Positions 37,324 to 45,587 of a stretch of 64,000 nucleotides of DNA are shown piece by piece (the first letter of the stretch is position 1; each line of letters begins with the position of its first letter). The translations under genes and the position numbers were made by a program. The stretch is from positions 1,922,001 to 1,986,000 of the forward strand of contig NZ_CP128170.1 of assembly GCF_030347395.1 (NCBI RefSeq). Direction: 5' to 3'. Source of the DNA: Microbacterium sp. ET2. GTDB taxonomy: Bacteria > Actinomycetota > Actinomycetes > Actinomycetales > Microbacteriaceae. The notes below the pieces were generated by a model that was given only the letters and a program-made list of their open reading frames with translations, did no database searches and was not told where the DNA came from.

Positions 37324-37812
37324 TCAGGTGTTGTCGCGGAGGTCGCGCGCGAAGTCGGTGATGCGCAGGCGGAGCGCCTCCATCCGACGTGCCCGGGCCG
37401 CCTCGACGTCGAAGCCGAGGTAGGCGGGCGGCGGCAGCCGGCGGACGTTCTGCGAACACTCGAAGTGTTCGCAGACGAGCGTTCCGACCGTGTTGCCGTT
37501 GCGGCCGGCGCGGCCGGCGCGTTTCGCGCTGAAGAGCACGACCTCGTTCGGAAGGGTCACGTCCTCGCACCACGAACACTGGGTGCGAGCGAGCGTGCGC
37601 TGCTCGGTCTGGCGGAGGACGATCCCGACGAGGTCGTCGTCGACGGGGATCACCGCGTAGGCGGCGAGCGGCGTCTTCGACGGGCGCCAGCCGAGGAAGT
37701 CGCGTTCGTCCCAGTCGATCTCGGCGAGATCGGGGATCACGACGGCGGCGCGTTCGCGCTGAGAGGCGTTGACGAAGGACGCGCGGATGTCCTTCTCGGT
37801 GAGTGCGTGCAT
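37324..37812 (-). CDS. FBP domain protein (elongation factor G-binding, treble-clef zinc finger)
   Basis: 162 residues from ATG 37812 (GTG 37818 two codons earlier). The N-terminal region FVNASQRERAAVVIPDL and the zinc finger formed by CSWC and CEHFEC with the intervening GRAGRNGNTVGT match the FBP/FusB-type C-terminal domain. Members bind EF-G and can affect fusidic acid tolerance in Firmicutes; actinobacterial copies are uncharacterised. Converges on the MscS gene. Confidence 0.8.
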   Translation of the reverse strand: MHALTEKDIRASFVNASQRERAAVVIPDLAEIDWDERDFLGWRPSKTPLAAYAVIPVDDDLVGIVLRQTEQRTLARTQCSWCEDVTLPNEVVLFSAKRAGRAGRNGNTVGTLVCEHFECSQNVRRLPPPAYLGFDVEAARARRMEALRLRITDFARDLRDNT

Positions 37813-38148
37813 GGTCACGGCTTTCGTGTGCGGCTCGCCGGAGCGAGCGGAATCGGATGCTGCGGGCTGACCCGCCCGCGAGGAAGAGGCGTCGGCGCCG
37901 CTCCGCGGCGCGCGCGACTACCTCCGCTCGGCGCACGGAGCGCCGGCGACCTCCTCGTGCCCTGCGGGCGTCACACGAATCTGCACCGCAACACCCTAAC
38001 CCCACCCGCCGCCGGCGGCTCCGGGCCGCCACTTCCCGGGCCGGGCGCAACCGCGGGGACCGGGCCCGACACGCCGCGGCGCGGCATCCGTCTCCGGCGT
38101 GTGCGCCCGCGACCCCGCGGTCATGCCCGGCTCGCGCTGGAGGAGGGC
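37813..38148. other. Intergenic region without a supported gene
   Basis: 336 bp, very GC-rich, between the FBP gene start and the 3' end of the next minus-strand gene. Short inverted repeats occur but no T-tailed terminator, parS, DnaA box or convincing small gene. It should contain the FBP gene promoter, which I could not pick out. Confidence 0.5.
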
Positions 38149-39360
38149 TCAGCGGAAGAAGAGGCCGAGGAAACCGGTCTGGCCGATCAGCCAGAACAGT
38201 CCGATCACACCGAAGACGATGATCGCGGCCCAGGGCACCCCGCGTCTGAGGCGCCGCCCGGGGGCGGCGACCCCGGGCGGCGGACGCAGCGCCGCCGCCG
38301 GCACCGAGAACGGGACGGCGGTCGCGGCGGGTGCCGACGGTCCGGACCCGGGCAGGGCGGATGCCGCGGCTGCGGCGTGCGCGGCATGCACGGTTCCATC
38401 GGCCAGCCGCTCGTCGCGCCAGCGCGCCCACTGCGCGAGTTTGTCGAGCAGGGCGCCGACGACGGAGAACAGCCAGGCCCACGTGGCGGGGTCGAGGGTG
38501 GAGAAGTCCCGTTTGGCATAGAGGAAGAGCCAGTCATCGACGATCTCGACGTCGAGAGCCGCGGCGTTGTCGATGAAGCGCGCCATGATGTCGGGGGTGA
38601 AGAGGTAGAGGGCGTCGCGCTCGTAGCCGGCCGGGCAGTAGAGGGAGAAGTAGCGATCGAAGTCGCCCTCGAGTCCGAAACGCTGGTCTCTGTCAAAGGC
38701 GAGCGGCAGATTCGAGCCGAACAGCCCGTTGTTGCCGGTGGCGTCGAGCACGATGTGGGGCAGGGGTACGTCGAGCTTCACAGCCACGTAGCCCCACTTG
38801 TGAGTCGTCTGGTTCTTGCCCGAACCGGTGACGTAGCGATAGTTCGCGAATTCCACGAATCGTGGCCGTTCCCCGCGCACGAGGTCGGTCGACCGGCGCG
38901 ACCGCCCCTGCGAGAAGATCATGCCGGGCAGGCCCGGCGAACCGAACTGCGGCACGTAGGTCATGCCGTTCGCCCGGGCGAACCGATCGAGGCGGTACCA
39001 GCGCTCGCTTCCGCCGCGCAGCGATCTGACGGTCAACACCGTCGCGAGCGCGATGACGCCGGCGAAGAACAGGACGGGCACGATGGCGACCAGGCTGAAC
39101 GCGCCACTGCCGTTCTGCGCCAACGCGGCGAAGACGCCGACGAAGATGCTGAGGGCGCTCGACCCGACGATGAGCACGGCGATGCCGCCGACGACGAGGC
39201 CGACGATCGCCTGAGGCGACGAGAACACGCTCGCGACGCGCCCTTCGGCGCGAAGCCGGCGTGCGAACTCGCGTACCGCCCGGTCGTCGACCGGCTGCAC
39301 GAGCGGATCGGCGTCGAACGGGTAGGCCGTCCGCATCCCACCGTCGCCCGGCGTGGTCAT
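38149..39360 (-). CDS. Membrane protein, function unknown
   Basis: 403 residues from ATG 39360. Two TM segments near the N-terminus (about 52-75 and 85-110) precede a soluble domain of about 200 residues. Its notable segments are RLDRFARANGMTYVPQFGSPGLPGMIF, HKWGYVAVKLDVPLPHIVLDA and FDRYFSLYCPAGYERDALYLFTPDIMARF. A Pro/Ala linker follows, then a last TM (AAIIVFGVIGLFWLIGQTGFLGLFF). It resembles actinobacterial membrane proteins of the DUF3137 kind in layout; no activity can be assigned. ATGA overlap with the upstream gene suggests one operon. Confidence 0.75.
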   Translation of the reverse strand: MTTPGDGGMRTAYPFDADPLVQPVDDRAVREFARRLRAEGRVASVFSSPQAIVGLVVGGIAVLIVGSSALSIFVGVFAALAQNGSGAFSLVAIVPVLFFAGVIALATVLTVRSLRGGSERWYRLDRFARANGMTYVPQFGSPGLPGMIFSQGRSRRSTDLVRGERPRFVEFANYRYVTGSGKNQTTHKWGYVAVKLDVPLPHIVLDATGNNGLFGSNLPLAFDRDQRFGLEGDFDRYFSLYCPAGYERDALYLFTPDIMARFIDNAAALDVEIVDDWLFLYAKRDFSTLDPATWAWLFSVVGALLDKLAQWARWRDERLADGTVHAAHAAAAASALPGSGPSAPAATAVPFSVPAAALRPPPGVAAPGRRLRRGVPWAAIIVFGVIGLFWLIGQTGFLGLFFR

Positions 39361-40373
39361 GCGTTCACCTCGTCGCCGCCCCACGACAGGTCCGCGCCCT
39401 CGTCGATGGGCCACGCCTCGAGGCGCAGATCGGTGCACACCGCGCGGATCGCTGCGGCAGAGCCCGCGATCACGGTCGAATCGGCGTCGACGTCGGTCGC
39501 GAGGACCCAGGCGCGATCAGCCGGCCAGGCGAGGCTCGGTGACACAGCGGATGCCGGGCCCCCGGGCGGCTCCAACGCGGTGTCGCGCCACGGCGCCTGC
39601 CACGGCCACTCGGGGTCGGCGAGTACGGCCAGGTCGGCGTGGAAGAGGACGTGGTCGCGGTTCGGCAACCGCAGCCGTGGTCCTCGCGACACCTCATCGT
39701 CGAGCACGCCCGGCTGCCAGGAGGGCTTGCGGAACACATCGTTGAAGCGGTCGCGCACCGAAGTGGCGAGGAAGCTGGCGTGGCGATCGGTGGCCGGGCC
39801 GGCGGGGTCGCCGTCAGCGGTGAGGAGCACGCGTGACGGACCGAACCCGAGGCCACCCACCAGGCCACCCCAGCCTTCCCACAGCGCCACGAAACCGTCG
39901 GCGGGGGTGGTCGTGTGCGAACGAAGCGCGCGGACGGTCGCGGCGAGCAGATCGCCGGGGAGCTGACCGGTCGGAGGATCGAGGTAGCGCCAGCCCGCGG
40001 CATCCCTCGGTCCGTCCTCGTTCTCGACCTCGCGGGGTCCGACGACGCTCTGCCACTGGGCCTGCGGATGCATGGTGGTGCCGAAGGCCCCGGCGGCGGC
40101 GGACCAGCTCACCCGTTCGACGTCGATCTGGGGCGCGTCGGCCTGGAAGGCCGCCCACTCGCGGTGGTGGCGATCGTAAGGGAGCGGCGGCCACGAGCGT
40201 CCGACAGGGCGATCGCGGTCGGCGGGGTGGAAGATCCGTGCGTAGGCCTCGTACCCGCGCGGCACCCAGGCGTGCATGGTCGCGCCCCAGGAGGGACCGT
40301 CCGCGTCGACCCGGTCGCTCAGCCAGTCGCCCGCGGCGACCTCCCCGGTCCATTCTATCCGTGTCCCACCCAC
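39357..40373 (-). CDS. Conserved hypothetical protein
   Basis: 338 residues, soluble, Trp-rich, Asp/Pro-rich. Begins GGTRIEWTGEVAAGDWLSDR and contains SWGATMHAWVPRGYEAYARIFHPADRDRP and a GFVALWEGWGG segment. No signal peptide or TM, and no catalytic motif I recognise. It is translationally coupled (ATGA) to the membrane protein gene after it, and follows the TetR gene by 9 bp, so three genes may form one transcript. Confidence 0.75.
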   Translation of the reverse strand: MGGTRIEWTGEVAAGDWLSDRVDADGPSWGATMHAWVPRGYEAYARIFHPADRDRPVGRSWPPLPYDRHHREWAAFQADAPQIDVERVSWSAAAGAFGTTMHPQAQWQSVVGPREVENEDGPRDAAGWRYLDPPTGQLPGDLLAATVRALRSHTTTPADGFVALWEGWGGLVGGLGFGPSRVLLTADGDPAGPATDRHASFLATSVRDRFNDVFRKPSWQPGVLDDEVSRGPRLRLPNRDHVLFHADLAVLADPEWPWQAPWRDTALEPPGGPASAVSPSLAWPADRAWVLATDVDADSTVIAGSAAAIRAVCTDLRLEAWPIDEGADLSWGGDEVNA

Positions 40374-40382
40374 GGCGCCAGG

Positions 40383-41033
40383 CTACCGGGCGGACCGGGA
40401 CATCTCCGCCCGCACGGCCTGCCCCACCCAAGTCAGGTAGTCCTCGTACGTCCGTCCGGATTGGGCCACCAGCTGTTGATACCCCTCGGGTGACAGAAGG
40501 AACGAGACCGCGGCCGCGCGCTCGCGGCGCTCCGACGTCGGGGGCGCGAGCCGTCGCGCGATCAGCTCGTCGACCAGGCGCAGGTAGTCGGCGGCACGTC
40601 GCTCGAGCATCCCCTGCAAAGCCGCCTCTACGACGGGATCGGATGCCGCGGCGCCGAGCAGCACCGTCCACAGCGCGTAGCCGCGGGCGTTGGCCAGGGC
40701 TATCTGCCGGATCACCGTGTCGAGGAAGACGTCGTCGGGAAGGTCCAGTACCGCGGCCGCGACCTCCGTGTCGGTCAGAGACCGGGCCGACTCCGCTCCA
40801 GCGAAGGTCACCTCGAAGGCGGCGATGAGGAGCTCGGCTTTGGACGCCGCGGCTTTCACGGTCTCGGCCGAGACACCCGCCCGGCGGGCGATCGCGGCGA
40901 GGGTGGTCGCCTGGTAGCCCTGCGTGGCGAAGAGGTCAGCGGCGGCCGCGACGATGCGCTGGCGCGTCTGCATGGCCTGCTGGGCGCGAAGTTCGGAGCG
41001 ATAACTTCGGCCGGGGGGAGGGGGAGGCGACAT
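40383..41033 (-). CDS. TetR/AcrR family transcriptional regulator
   Basis: 216 residues from ATG 41033. N-terminal helix-turn-helix: QRIVAAAADLFATQGYQATTLAAIARRAGVS, normal TetR spacing, though the usual YYHF after the HTH is replaced by VKAAASKAELL. The C-terminal ligand domain is family-variable. Divergent from a glycosyltransferase gene 68 bp away, so it most likely represses that gene and itself. Confidence 0.9.
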   Translation of the reverse strand: MSPPPPPGRSYRSELRAQQAMQTRQRIVAAAADLFATQGYQATTLAAIARRAGVSAETVKAAASKAELLIAAFEVTFAGAESARSLTDTEVAAAVLDLPDDVFLDTVIRQIALANARGYALWTVLLGAAASDPVVEAALQGMLERRAADYLRLVDELIARRLAPPTSERRERAAAVSFLLSPEGYQQLVAQSGRTYEDYLTWVGQAVRAEMSRSAR

Positions 41034-41100
41034 GTATTGACTAACCTAACGGTGTGGTGAATACTTCGTGGGGTTATCGATTCTACGGGGGAGTCCGCTC

Positions 41101-42435
41101 ATGTCCACCTTTCTCATCACCTGCACGCCTGCTCACGGTCACGTCATGCCGCTGCTGCAGATCGCTCGCCATCTGGTCGGTCGCGGTGACACCGTCCGAT
41201 TCCTCACCAGTCCGCGGTACGCCGCGGCGGTGCAGGCCACCGGCGCTGAGCTCGTCCCGCTGACGGACGACGCCGATGTCGATCTCGACCACGCCGACGA
41301 GGCCTATCCCGAACGTGTCGGTTTGACCGGACCGGCCGCTCTCCGCTTCGACATGAGCACCCTCTTCCTCCGTCCCGCGCCGGCGCAACTGGCCATGGTG
41401 AGGGCGGAGCTCGCCGCTCATCCGATCGACGCCGTGCTGACCGAGCCGCTGTTCCTGGGGTCGGCTCTCGCCCTCCATCTGCCCGAGAAGGAGCGGGTGC
41501 CGGTTGTCGTGCTCGGCATCTTCCCGCTCGGCGTCCCGAGCCGCGACACAGCGCCGTTCGGCCTCGGCGTCACGCCGCTGCCCGGGTGGACCGGCCGGCT
41601 GCGCAACGCCATGCTCCGCGTCGCGGCCCGACACGTCATCTTCGGGGGTGTGCAGCGTGAAGCCGATGCGCTCAGCCGACGGGAAGTGGGCGCCACCTTC
41701 GGCGGCCTCTTCCTCGACTGGCCGAGGCACGCGCAGGCGATCGCGCAGTTCAGCGTGGCGGCATTCGAGTACCCGCGTTCGGATCTCTCCCCGAGCGTGC
41801 ACTTCCTCGGGCCCCTCACGCCCGCGGCATCCTCGACTCCACTTCCCGATTGGTGGGACGACCTGAACACCGACCGCCCCGTGGTCCATGTGACACAGGG
41901 CACGATCGCGAACAGCGACTTCGACCAGCTCGTCGGGCCGACACTCGAGGCGCTCGCCGAGAGGAACGCCGTCGTCGTGGTTTCCACGGGAGGGCGCCCG
42001 GTCGACGCCCTGACAGGCGCGCTCCCTGCGAACGTGCGGGTGGCGAGTTACCTCCCGTACGACCGACTCCTTCCCCTCGTCGACGTGATGGTCACAAACG
42101 GCGGGTACGGGGGCGTGCAGCAGGCGCTCGCCGCAGGCGTCCCGCTGGTGGTTGCGGGGCAGACGGAAGACAAGGTCGAGGTGAGCGCCCGGGTCGGCTG
42201 GACGGGGGCCGGGGTCAATCTGCGTACCTCGACGCCGACGGCGCGCGCGGTCGGCGAGGCGGTCGAGCGGGTCCTGCGGGAGCCGTCTTTCCGCGAGCGC
42301 GCGCACGAGCTCGCCGCCGCATACGCTCGCGCGGATGGTCTCCAGGGGCTCGTATCACTGCTGCAGGCTGTCGTCGCGGACCGGAGGGTGACCGCGCAGG
42401 CGCCGACCTCGCCCGGCGTCGTGACGCACGAGTGA
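41101..42435 (+). CDS. UDP-glycosyltransferase (MGT/YjiC-like, GT1 fold)
   Basis: 444 residues from ATG 41101. N-terminal Rossmann TCTPAHGHVMPLLQIARHL (acceptor side) and C-terminal nucleotide-sugar half with VHVTQGTIANSDF, VMVTNGGYGGVQQALAAGVPLVV and the GQTEDKVEVSARV motif that replaces the DQ pair of plant enzymes. These proteins transfer sugars to macrolides, flavonoids or other small hydrophobic acceptors. With a divergent TetR regulator it looks like an inducible detoxification unit; the true acceptor is unknown. Confidence 0.9.
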   Translation: MSTFLITCTPAHGHVMPLLQIARHLVGRGDTVRFLTSPRYAAAVQATGAELVPLTDDADVDLDHADEAYPERVGLTGPAALRFDMSTLFLRPAPAQLAMVRAELAAHPIDAVLTEPLFLGSALALHLPEKERVPVVVLGIFPLGVPSRDTAPFGLGVTPLPGWTGRLRNAMLRVAARHVIFGGVQREADALSRREVGATFGGLFLDWPRHAQAIAQFSVAAFEYPRSDLSPSVHFLGPLTPAASSTPLPDWWDDLNTDRPVVHVTQGTIANSDFDQLVGPTLEALAERNAVVVVSTGGRPVDALTGALPANVRVASYLPYDRLLPLVDVMVTNGGYGGVQQALAAGVPLVVAGQTEDKVEVSARVGWTGAGVNLRTSTPTARAVGEAVERVLREPSFRERAHELAAAYARADGLQGLVSLLQAVVADRRVTAQAPTSPGVVTHE

Positions 42436-42634
42436 CCTGCACCGGCGTGGCGCGACGCCGGCGCGCAGGGCATCGGCGGGTGCTGCCGCGTCGGCGCGGA
42501 CGAGATCCGCGCCATCGCCCACGCGCTCGGCTGATCCGCGGAATCGCGCCGGGACGGGCGATCCGGTAGCATGGGAGGGTTGTCCGGCTGGGCCTCACGC
42601 CCGTGAGCCCGTGACGACGTGCACACACCCTCCT

Positions 42635-42657
42635 GCTGCCGGGAAATGCCCGGCAGC
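42635..42657 (+). promoter_or_regulatory. Hairpin in the rpsF leader, candidate S6:S18 regulatory element
   Basis: GCTGCCGGG (42635-42643) pairs perfectly with CCCGGCAGC (42649-42657) around AAATG. It ends with CAGCCG 26 bp before the rpsF start. rpsF operon leaders in many bacteria carry a stem with a conserved CCG that mimics the S18 site on 16S rRNA and is bound by S6:S18. Position and CCG fit, but the bulge geometry is not verified. Confidence 0.4.
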
Positions 42658-42683
42658 CGTTCTAGTCCGAAGGAGGTGGGTAA

Positions 42684-43088
42684 GTGACGCACATCCACCA
42701 GTACGAGCTCATGGTCATCCTGAACCCTGAGATCGACGAGCGCCAGGTCGCCCCGAACCTCGACAGGTTCCTGAAGGTCATCACCAACGCTGATGGCTCG
42801 ATCGACAACGTCGACATCTGGGGCCGCCGCCGTCTTGCCTACGAGATCCAGAAGAAGACCGAGGGCATCTACGCCGTCGTGAACTTCACCTCGACCAGCG
42901 AGGCCGCTCAGGAGCTCGACCGTCAGCTCAAGCTGAACGAGAGCATCATGCGCACCAAGGTCCTCCGCGCCGAAGAGGCCCAGGCCATGGTCGCCGCCGA
43001 GAAGAAGCGCGCCGACGAGAAGGCTGCCCGCAAGGCCGCCGCTCCCGCCCGGGCCCCGCGCCGCGAGTCGGCTGAAGCGAAGGCGTAA
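42684..43088 (+). CDS. rpsF: 30S ribosomal protein S6
   Basis: 134 residues from GTG 42684 with a near-perfect AAGGAGGTGGG ribosome site. Core [23 protein letters not shown] and [23 protein letters not shown] are S6; the Lys/Ala/Glu-rich tail is an actinobacterial extension. First gene of the rpsF-ssb-rpsR-rplI operon; S6 binds S18 in the ribosome. Confidence 0.97.
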   Translation: MTHIHQYELMVILNPEIDERQVAPNLDRFLKVITNADGSIDNVDIWGRRRLAYEIQKKTEGIYAVVNFTSTSEAAQELDRQLKLNESIMRTKVLRAEEAQAMVAAEKKRADEKAARKAAAPARAPRRESAEAKA

Positions 43089-43093
43089 CGACG

Positions 43094-43609
43094 ATGGCCG
43101 GCGAAACGATCATCACCGTCGTGGGCAACCTCACGGCAGACCCCGAGCTGCGCTACACGCAGAACGGCCTGCCCGTCGCGAACTTCACGATCGCATCGAC
43201 GCCGCGTACCTTCGACCGTCAGGCGAACGAGTGGAAGGACGGCGACGCGCTGTTCCTCCGGGCGAGCGTCTGGCGGGAGTTCGCCGAGCATGTCGCCGGG
43301 TCGCTGACGAAGGGCTCCCGCGTCATCGCGACCGGTCGCCTGAAGCAGCGCAACTACCAGGACCGCGAGGGCAACAACCGCACCTCCATCGAGCTCGAGG
43401 TCGACGAGATCGGCCCGTCGCTGCGCTATGCGACGGCCCAGGTCACGCGCGCGTCGAGCGGTGGCGGCGGTGGCGGCGGCGGAAGCCGTCAGCAGGCACA
43501 GGTGGCGGATGAGCCGTGGGCGACCCCCGGCTCGTCGAACGCCGGTGGCGGCGCCGACGCCTGGAGCACCCCCGGGTCCGCCGCCTACGGCGACGACACT
43601 CCGTTCTAA
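43094..43609 (+). CDS. ssb: Single-stranded DNA-binding protein
   Basis: 171 residues. The OB fold is residues 1-110 ([32 protein letters not shown]). A Gly/Ser/Gln-rich flexible linker (about 115-150) follows and the C-terminal acidic tip DDTPF recruits replication and repair partners. It lies between rpsF and rpsR as usual. Confidence 0.97.
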   Translation: MAGETIITVVGNLTADPELRYTQNGLPVANFTIASTPRTFDRQANEWKDGDALFLRASVWREFAEHVAGSLTKGSRVIATGRLKQRNYQDREGNNRTSIELEVDEIGPSLRYATAQVTRASSGGGGGGGGSRQQAQVADEPWATPGSSNAGGGADAWSTPGSAAYGDDTPF

Positions 43610-43636
43610 AGATCTCAAGAAACGTAAAGGAACACC

Positions 43637-43891
43637 ATGGCTGGAAAGTCGAGCGGCGACCGCCGCAAGCCGCGGAAGGGTGGCAAGCCCACCGCTCCCG
43701 CGAAGCCGACTCGCGTCGGCGTCATTGACTACAAGGACGTCGCCACGCTTCGCAAGTTCATCTCGGAGCGCGGCAAGATCCGCGCCCGTCGTATCACCGG
43801 CGTCTCGGTGCAGGAGCAGCGTCTGATCGCCCGTGCGATCAAGAACGCGCGCGAAATGGCGCTCCTGCCCTACTCCGGCGCTGGCCGCTAA
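43637..43891 (+). CDS. rpsR: 30S ribosomal protein S18
   Basis: 84 residues, very basic. Contains [29 protein letters not shown] and ends [13 protein letters not shown], standard S18. AAGGAACACC precedes the ATG. It lacks the N-terminal CxxC zinc pair found in some S18 paralogues. Confidence 0.97.
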   Translation: MAGKSSGDRRKPRKGGKPTAPAKPTRVGVIDYKDVATLRKFISERGKIRARRITGVSVQEQRLIARAIKNAREMALLPYSGAGR

Positions 43892-43900
43892 GGAGCACCC

Positions 43901-44353
43901 ATGTCGAAGCTGATTCTCACGAACGAGGTCGCCGGGCTGGGCTCCGCCGGTGACGTGGTCGATGTCAAGGACGGGTACGCCCGTAACTACCTGATCCCGC
44001 AGGGTTTCGCCGTGCAGTGGACCCGCGGTGGCGAGAAGCAGGTGGCGTCGATTCGCGCCGCCCGCGAGGCCCGCGCCTTCCACGACCACGAAGAGGCCGT
44101 GGCGCTGAAGAACCGTCTCGAGTCCAACACCGTCAAGCTGACCGTCAAGGCCGGCGCCGAGGGGCGTCTGTTCGGCTCGGTCAAGACCGGTGACGTGGCC
44201 GACGCCGTCAAGGCCGCCGGTCTCGGCGAGCTGGACAAGCGCACCATCCACATCACCTCGCCGATCAAGGCCGTGGGCGAGCACGAGGCGACCGTTCGCC
44301 TGCGTGACGACCTCACCGCCGTCATCACGCTGCTGGTCATCGCCGCGAAGTAG
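43901..44353 (+). CDS. rplI: 50S ribosomal protein L9
   Basis: 150 residues. N-terminal domain [35 protein letters not shown], then the long connecting helix and the C-terminal domain with [20 protein letters not shown]. Last gene of the operon and followed by a strong hairpin. Confidence 0.97.
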   Translation: MSKLILTNEVAGLGSAGDVVDVKDGYARNYLIPQGFAVQWTRGGEKQVASIRAAREARAFHDHEEAVALKNRLESNTVKLTVKAGAEGRLFGSVKTGDVADAVKAAGLGELDKRTIHITSPIKAVGEHEATVRLRDDLTAVITLLVIAAK

Positions 44354-44376
44354 GCGCGAACCCGCAGAGCGGATTC

Positions 44377-44426
44377 CGGATGCCGCGGAGCGGCCCTCTT
44401 CCGAGAGGGCGGCCCCGCGGCATCCG
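44377..44426 (+). terminator. Terminator-like hairpin after rplI
   Basis: Long stem: CGGATGCCGCGG...CGGCCCTCT pairs with AGAGGGC...CCGCGGCATCCG with a TCCG loop. A weak TCGTCGTTG follows. A similar palindrome built on GATGCCGCGGAGCGGCC occurs at 44635-44677. Confidence 0.75.
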
Positions 44427-44478
44427 TCGTCGTTGTGGGCTATGTCCTTCTCTCGCGTACCCTCCTCCGACGTGCTCC

Positions 44479-44552
44479 GCGCCGAGACACCACATCTGCG
44501 CCGAGACACCACACATCGGCGCGGGTCTGGGCGGGATCGTGGTTTCTCGGCG
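44479..44552. repeat. Tandem direct repeat with reversed third copy
   Basis: GCGCCGAGACACCAC occurs at 44479-44493 and 44498-44512 (19-bp period). Its complement, GTGGTTTCTCGGCG, is at 44539-44552. The unit shares GCGCCGAGA with the REP-like palindromes at 31171 and 32381, but the rest differs. Confidence 0.7.
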
Positions 44553-44634
44553 GGGCCAGCGGCGTCGTCGGAGCACGAGCCGATGCGATCGGGGTGGCTC
44601 GCCGACGGTCGCCAAGATGATGTGTTGCCGGATG

Positions 44635-44677
44635 CCGCGGAGCGGCCCATCCCCAGAGGCCGGTGCTCCGCGGCAAC
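44635..44677. repeat. Second GATGCCGCGGAGCGGCC palindrome
   Basis: Left half repeats the left arm of the rplI terminator (GGATGCCGCGGAGCGGCC). The right half (GGCCGGTGCTCCGCGGCAA) pairs imperfectly. It looks like a diverged duplicate of the terminator about 260 bp away. Confidence 0.55.
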
Positions 44678-44687
44678 CGTCGTAACG

Positions 44688-44746
44688 GCGTGACGATCAC
44701 GGTGCGTGTCCCTCGCGGCACGCACCGTGATCGGGTGTGTCACGCC
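44688..44746 (-). terminator. Terminator hairpin at the 3' end of the surface-protein gene
   Basis: Inner stem GATCACGGTGCGTG (44695-44708) and its complement (44719-44732), extended by GGCGTGAC/GTCACGCC. It overlaps the stop codon of the minus-strand gene at 44740. Confidence 0.7.
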
Positions 44747-45587
44747 GTACGGTGCCGCACCGTCCGCAGGCCCGCGCCCAGGGCGATGAGTCCGAGCGCC
44801 AGCAGCACCGCTGCCGGGCCGGTCATCGCGCCGCCGGTGGCGGCGAGGGGCGTGGAGGCAAAGGCGGTGCCCCCCATCACGCGCTGCGCAGCGAGCGACG
44901 GGTCAGCGGATGTGCCGGTGACACCGGGCGTGCCGGGCGTTCCGGGCTCACCCGGGGTTCCGGGCTGTCCGGGCGTGCCGGGTGTTCCGGGCTGACCAGG
45001 CGTGCCGGGCTGACCAGGGCTGCCGGGCTGACCAGGCGTCCCGGGCTGACCAGGCGTGCCGGGGGTTCCGGGCTGACCGGGTGTTCCGGGCTCACCGGGC
45101 GTTCCGGGCTGGCCAGGCGTGCCGGGGGTTCCGGGCTCACCCGGGGTTCCGGGCTCACCGGGCGTGCCGGGCGTTCCAGGTGTCCCCGGCGTACCCGGCT
45201 CACCCGGCGTGCCAGGGGTGCCAGGCGTTCCAGGCGTTCCAGGCGTTCCAGGGTTACCAGGAGTCCCGGGAGTACCGGGCACGACCGTGGTCGAGCCGGA
45301 TTCGCTATCACCGATGACCGAGATGGCGTTGCCACCGATGGTGACCGGAAGCGAGATCGGCGCCAGAAGTTGGGTTCCGCCGAGGATGCTGCCTTCGCCG
45401 GAGGTCACGCCGGTGATCCCACCGCCGTTGCTGCCGGTGTTGACGTCGGTGGTCGATGAGCCTGTCGCTGTCGCCGATGCCGGAGATGGCGTTGCCGGCG
45501 ACGGTGATGGGTGCGGTGATCGGGGCGATGACCTGGGTTCCGCCGAGGATGCTGTCCTCGCCGGAGGTCACGCCCGTGATTCCCCCG
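44740..45587 (-). pseudogene. 3' part of the chaplin-like surface protein gene, displaced by frameshifts
   Basis: Continuation of the gene starting at 46838. The eighth chaplin-like unit lies in one shifted frame. The ninth unit ([33 protein letters not shown]), about 39 Gly-X-Pro triplets and the C-terminus are in another. The C-terminus reads LAATGG, a hydrophobic helix ([17 protein letters not shown]) and RTVRHRTA: an LAXTG signal of the kind used by class E sortases. The last 222 residues are one open frame from an internal ATG at 45408, but no ribosome site is obvious. Two one-base insertions (45461-45462, 45634-45635) separate it from the 5' part. It may be reached only if the frame is restored. 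Confidence 0.75.
44926..45284 (-). repeat. Collagen-like Gly-X-Pro coding repeat
   Basis: About 39 nine-base units coding mostly GTP with GQP and GEP variants, unbroken. It would form a stalk between the chaplin-like units and the cell-wall sorting signal. Units vary at synonymous positions, so this is not a recent slippage array. Confidence 0.9.

Noticed and set aside
35837..38482. 881-codon minus-strand open frame
   Set aside because: Runs antisense through DUF779 and MscS genes; composition is His/Arg/Asp shadow sequence.
37465..39966. 833-codon plus-strand open frame
   Set aside because: Spans the antisense of three genes with better starts, domains and membrane segments; its own translation is low-complexity Arg/Asp/Gly.
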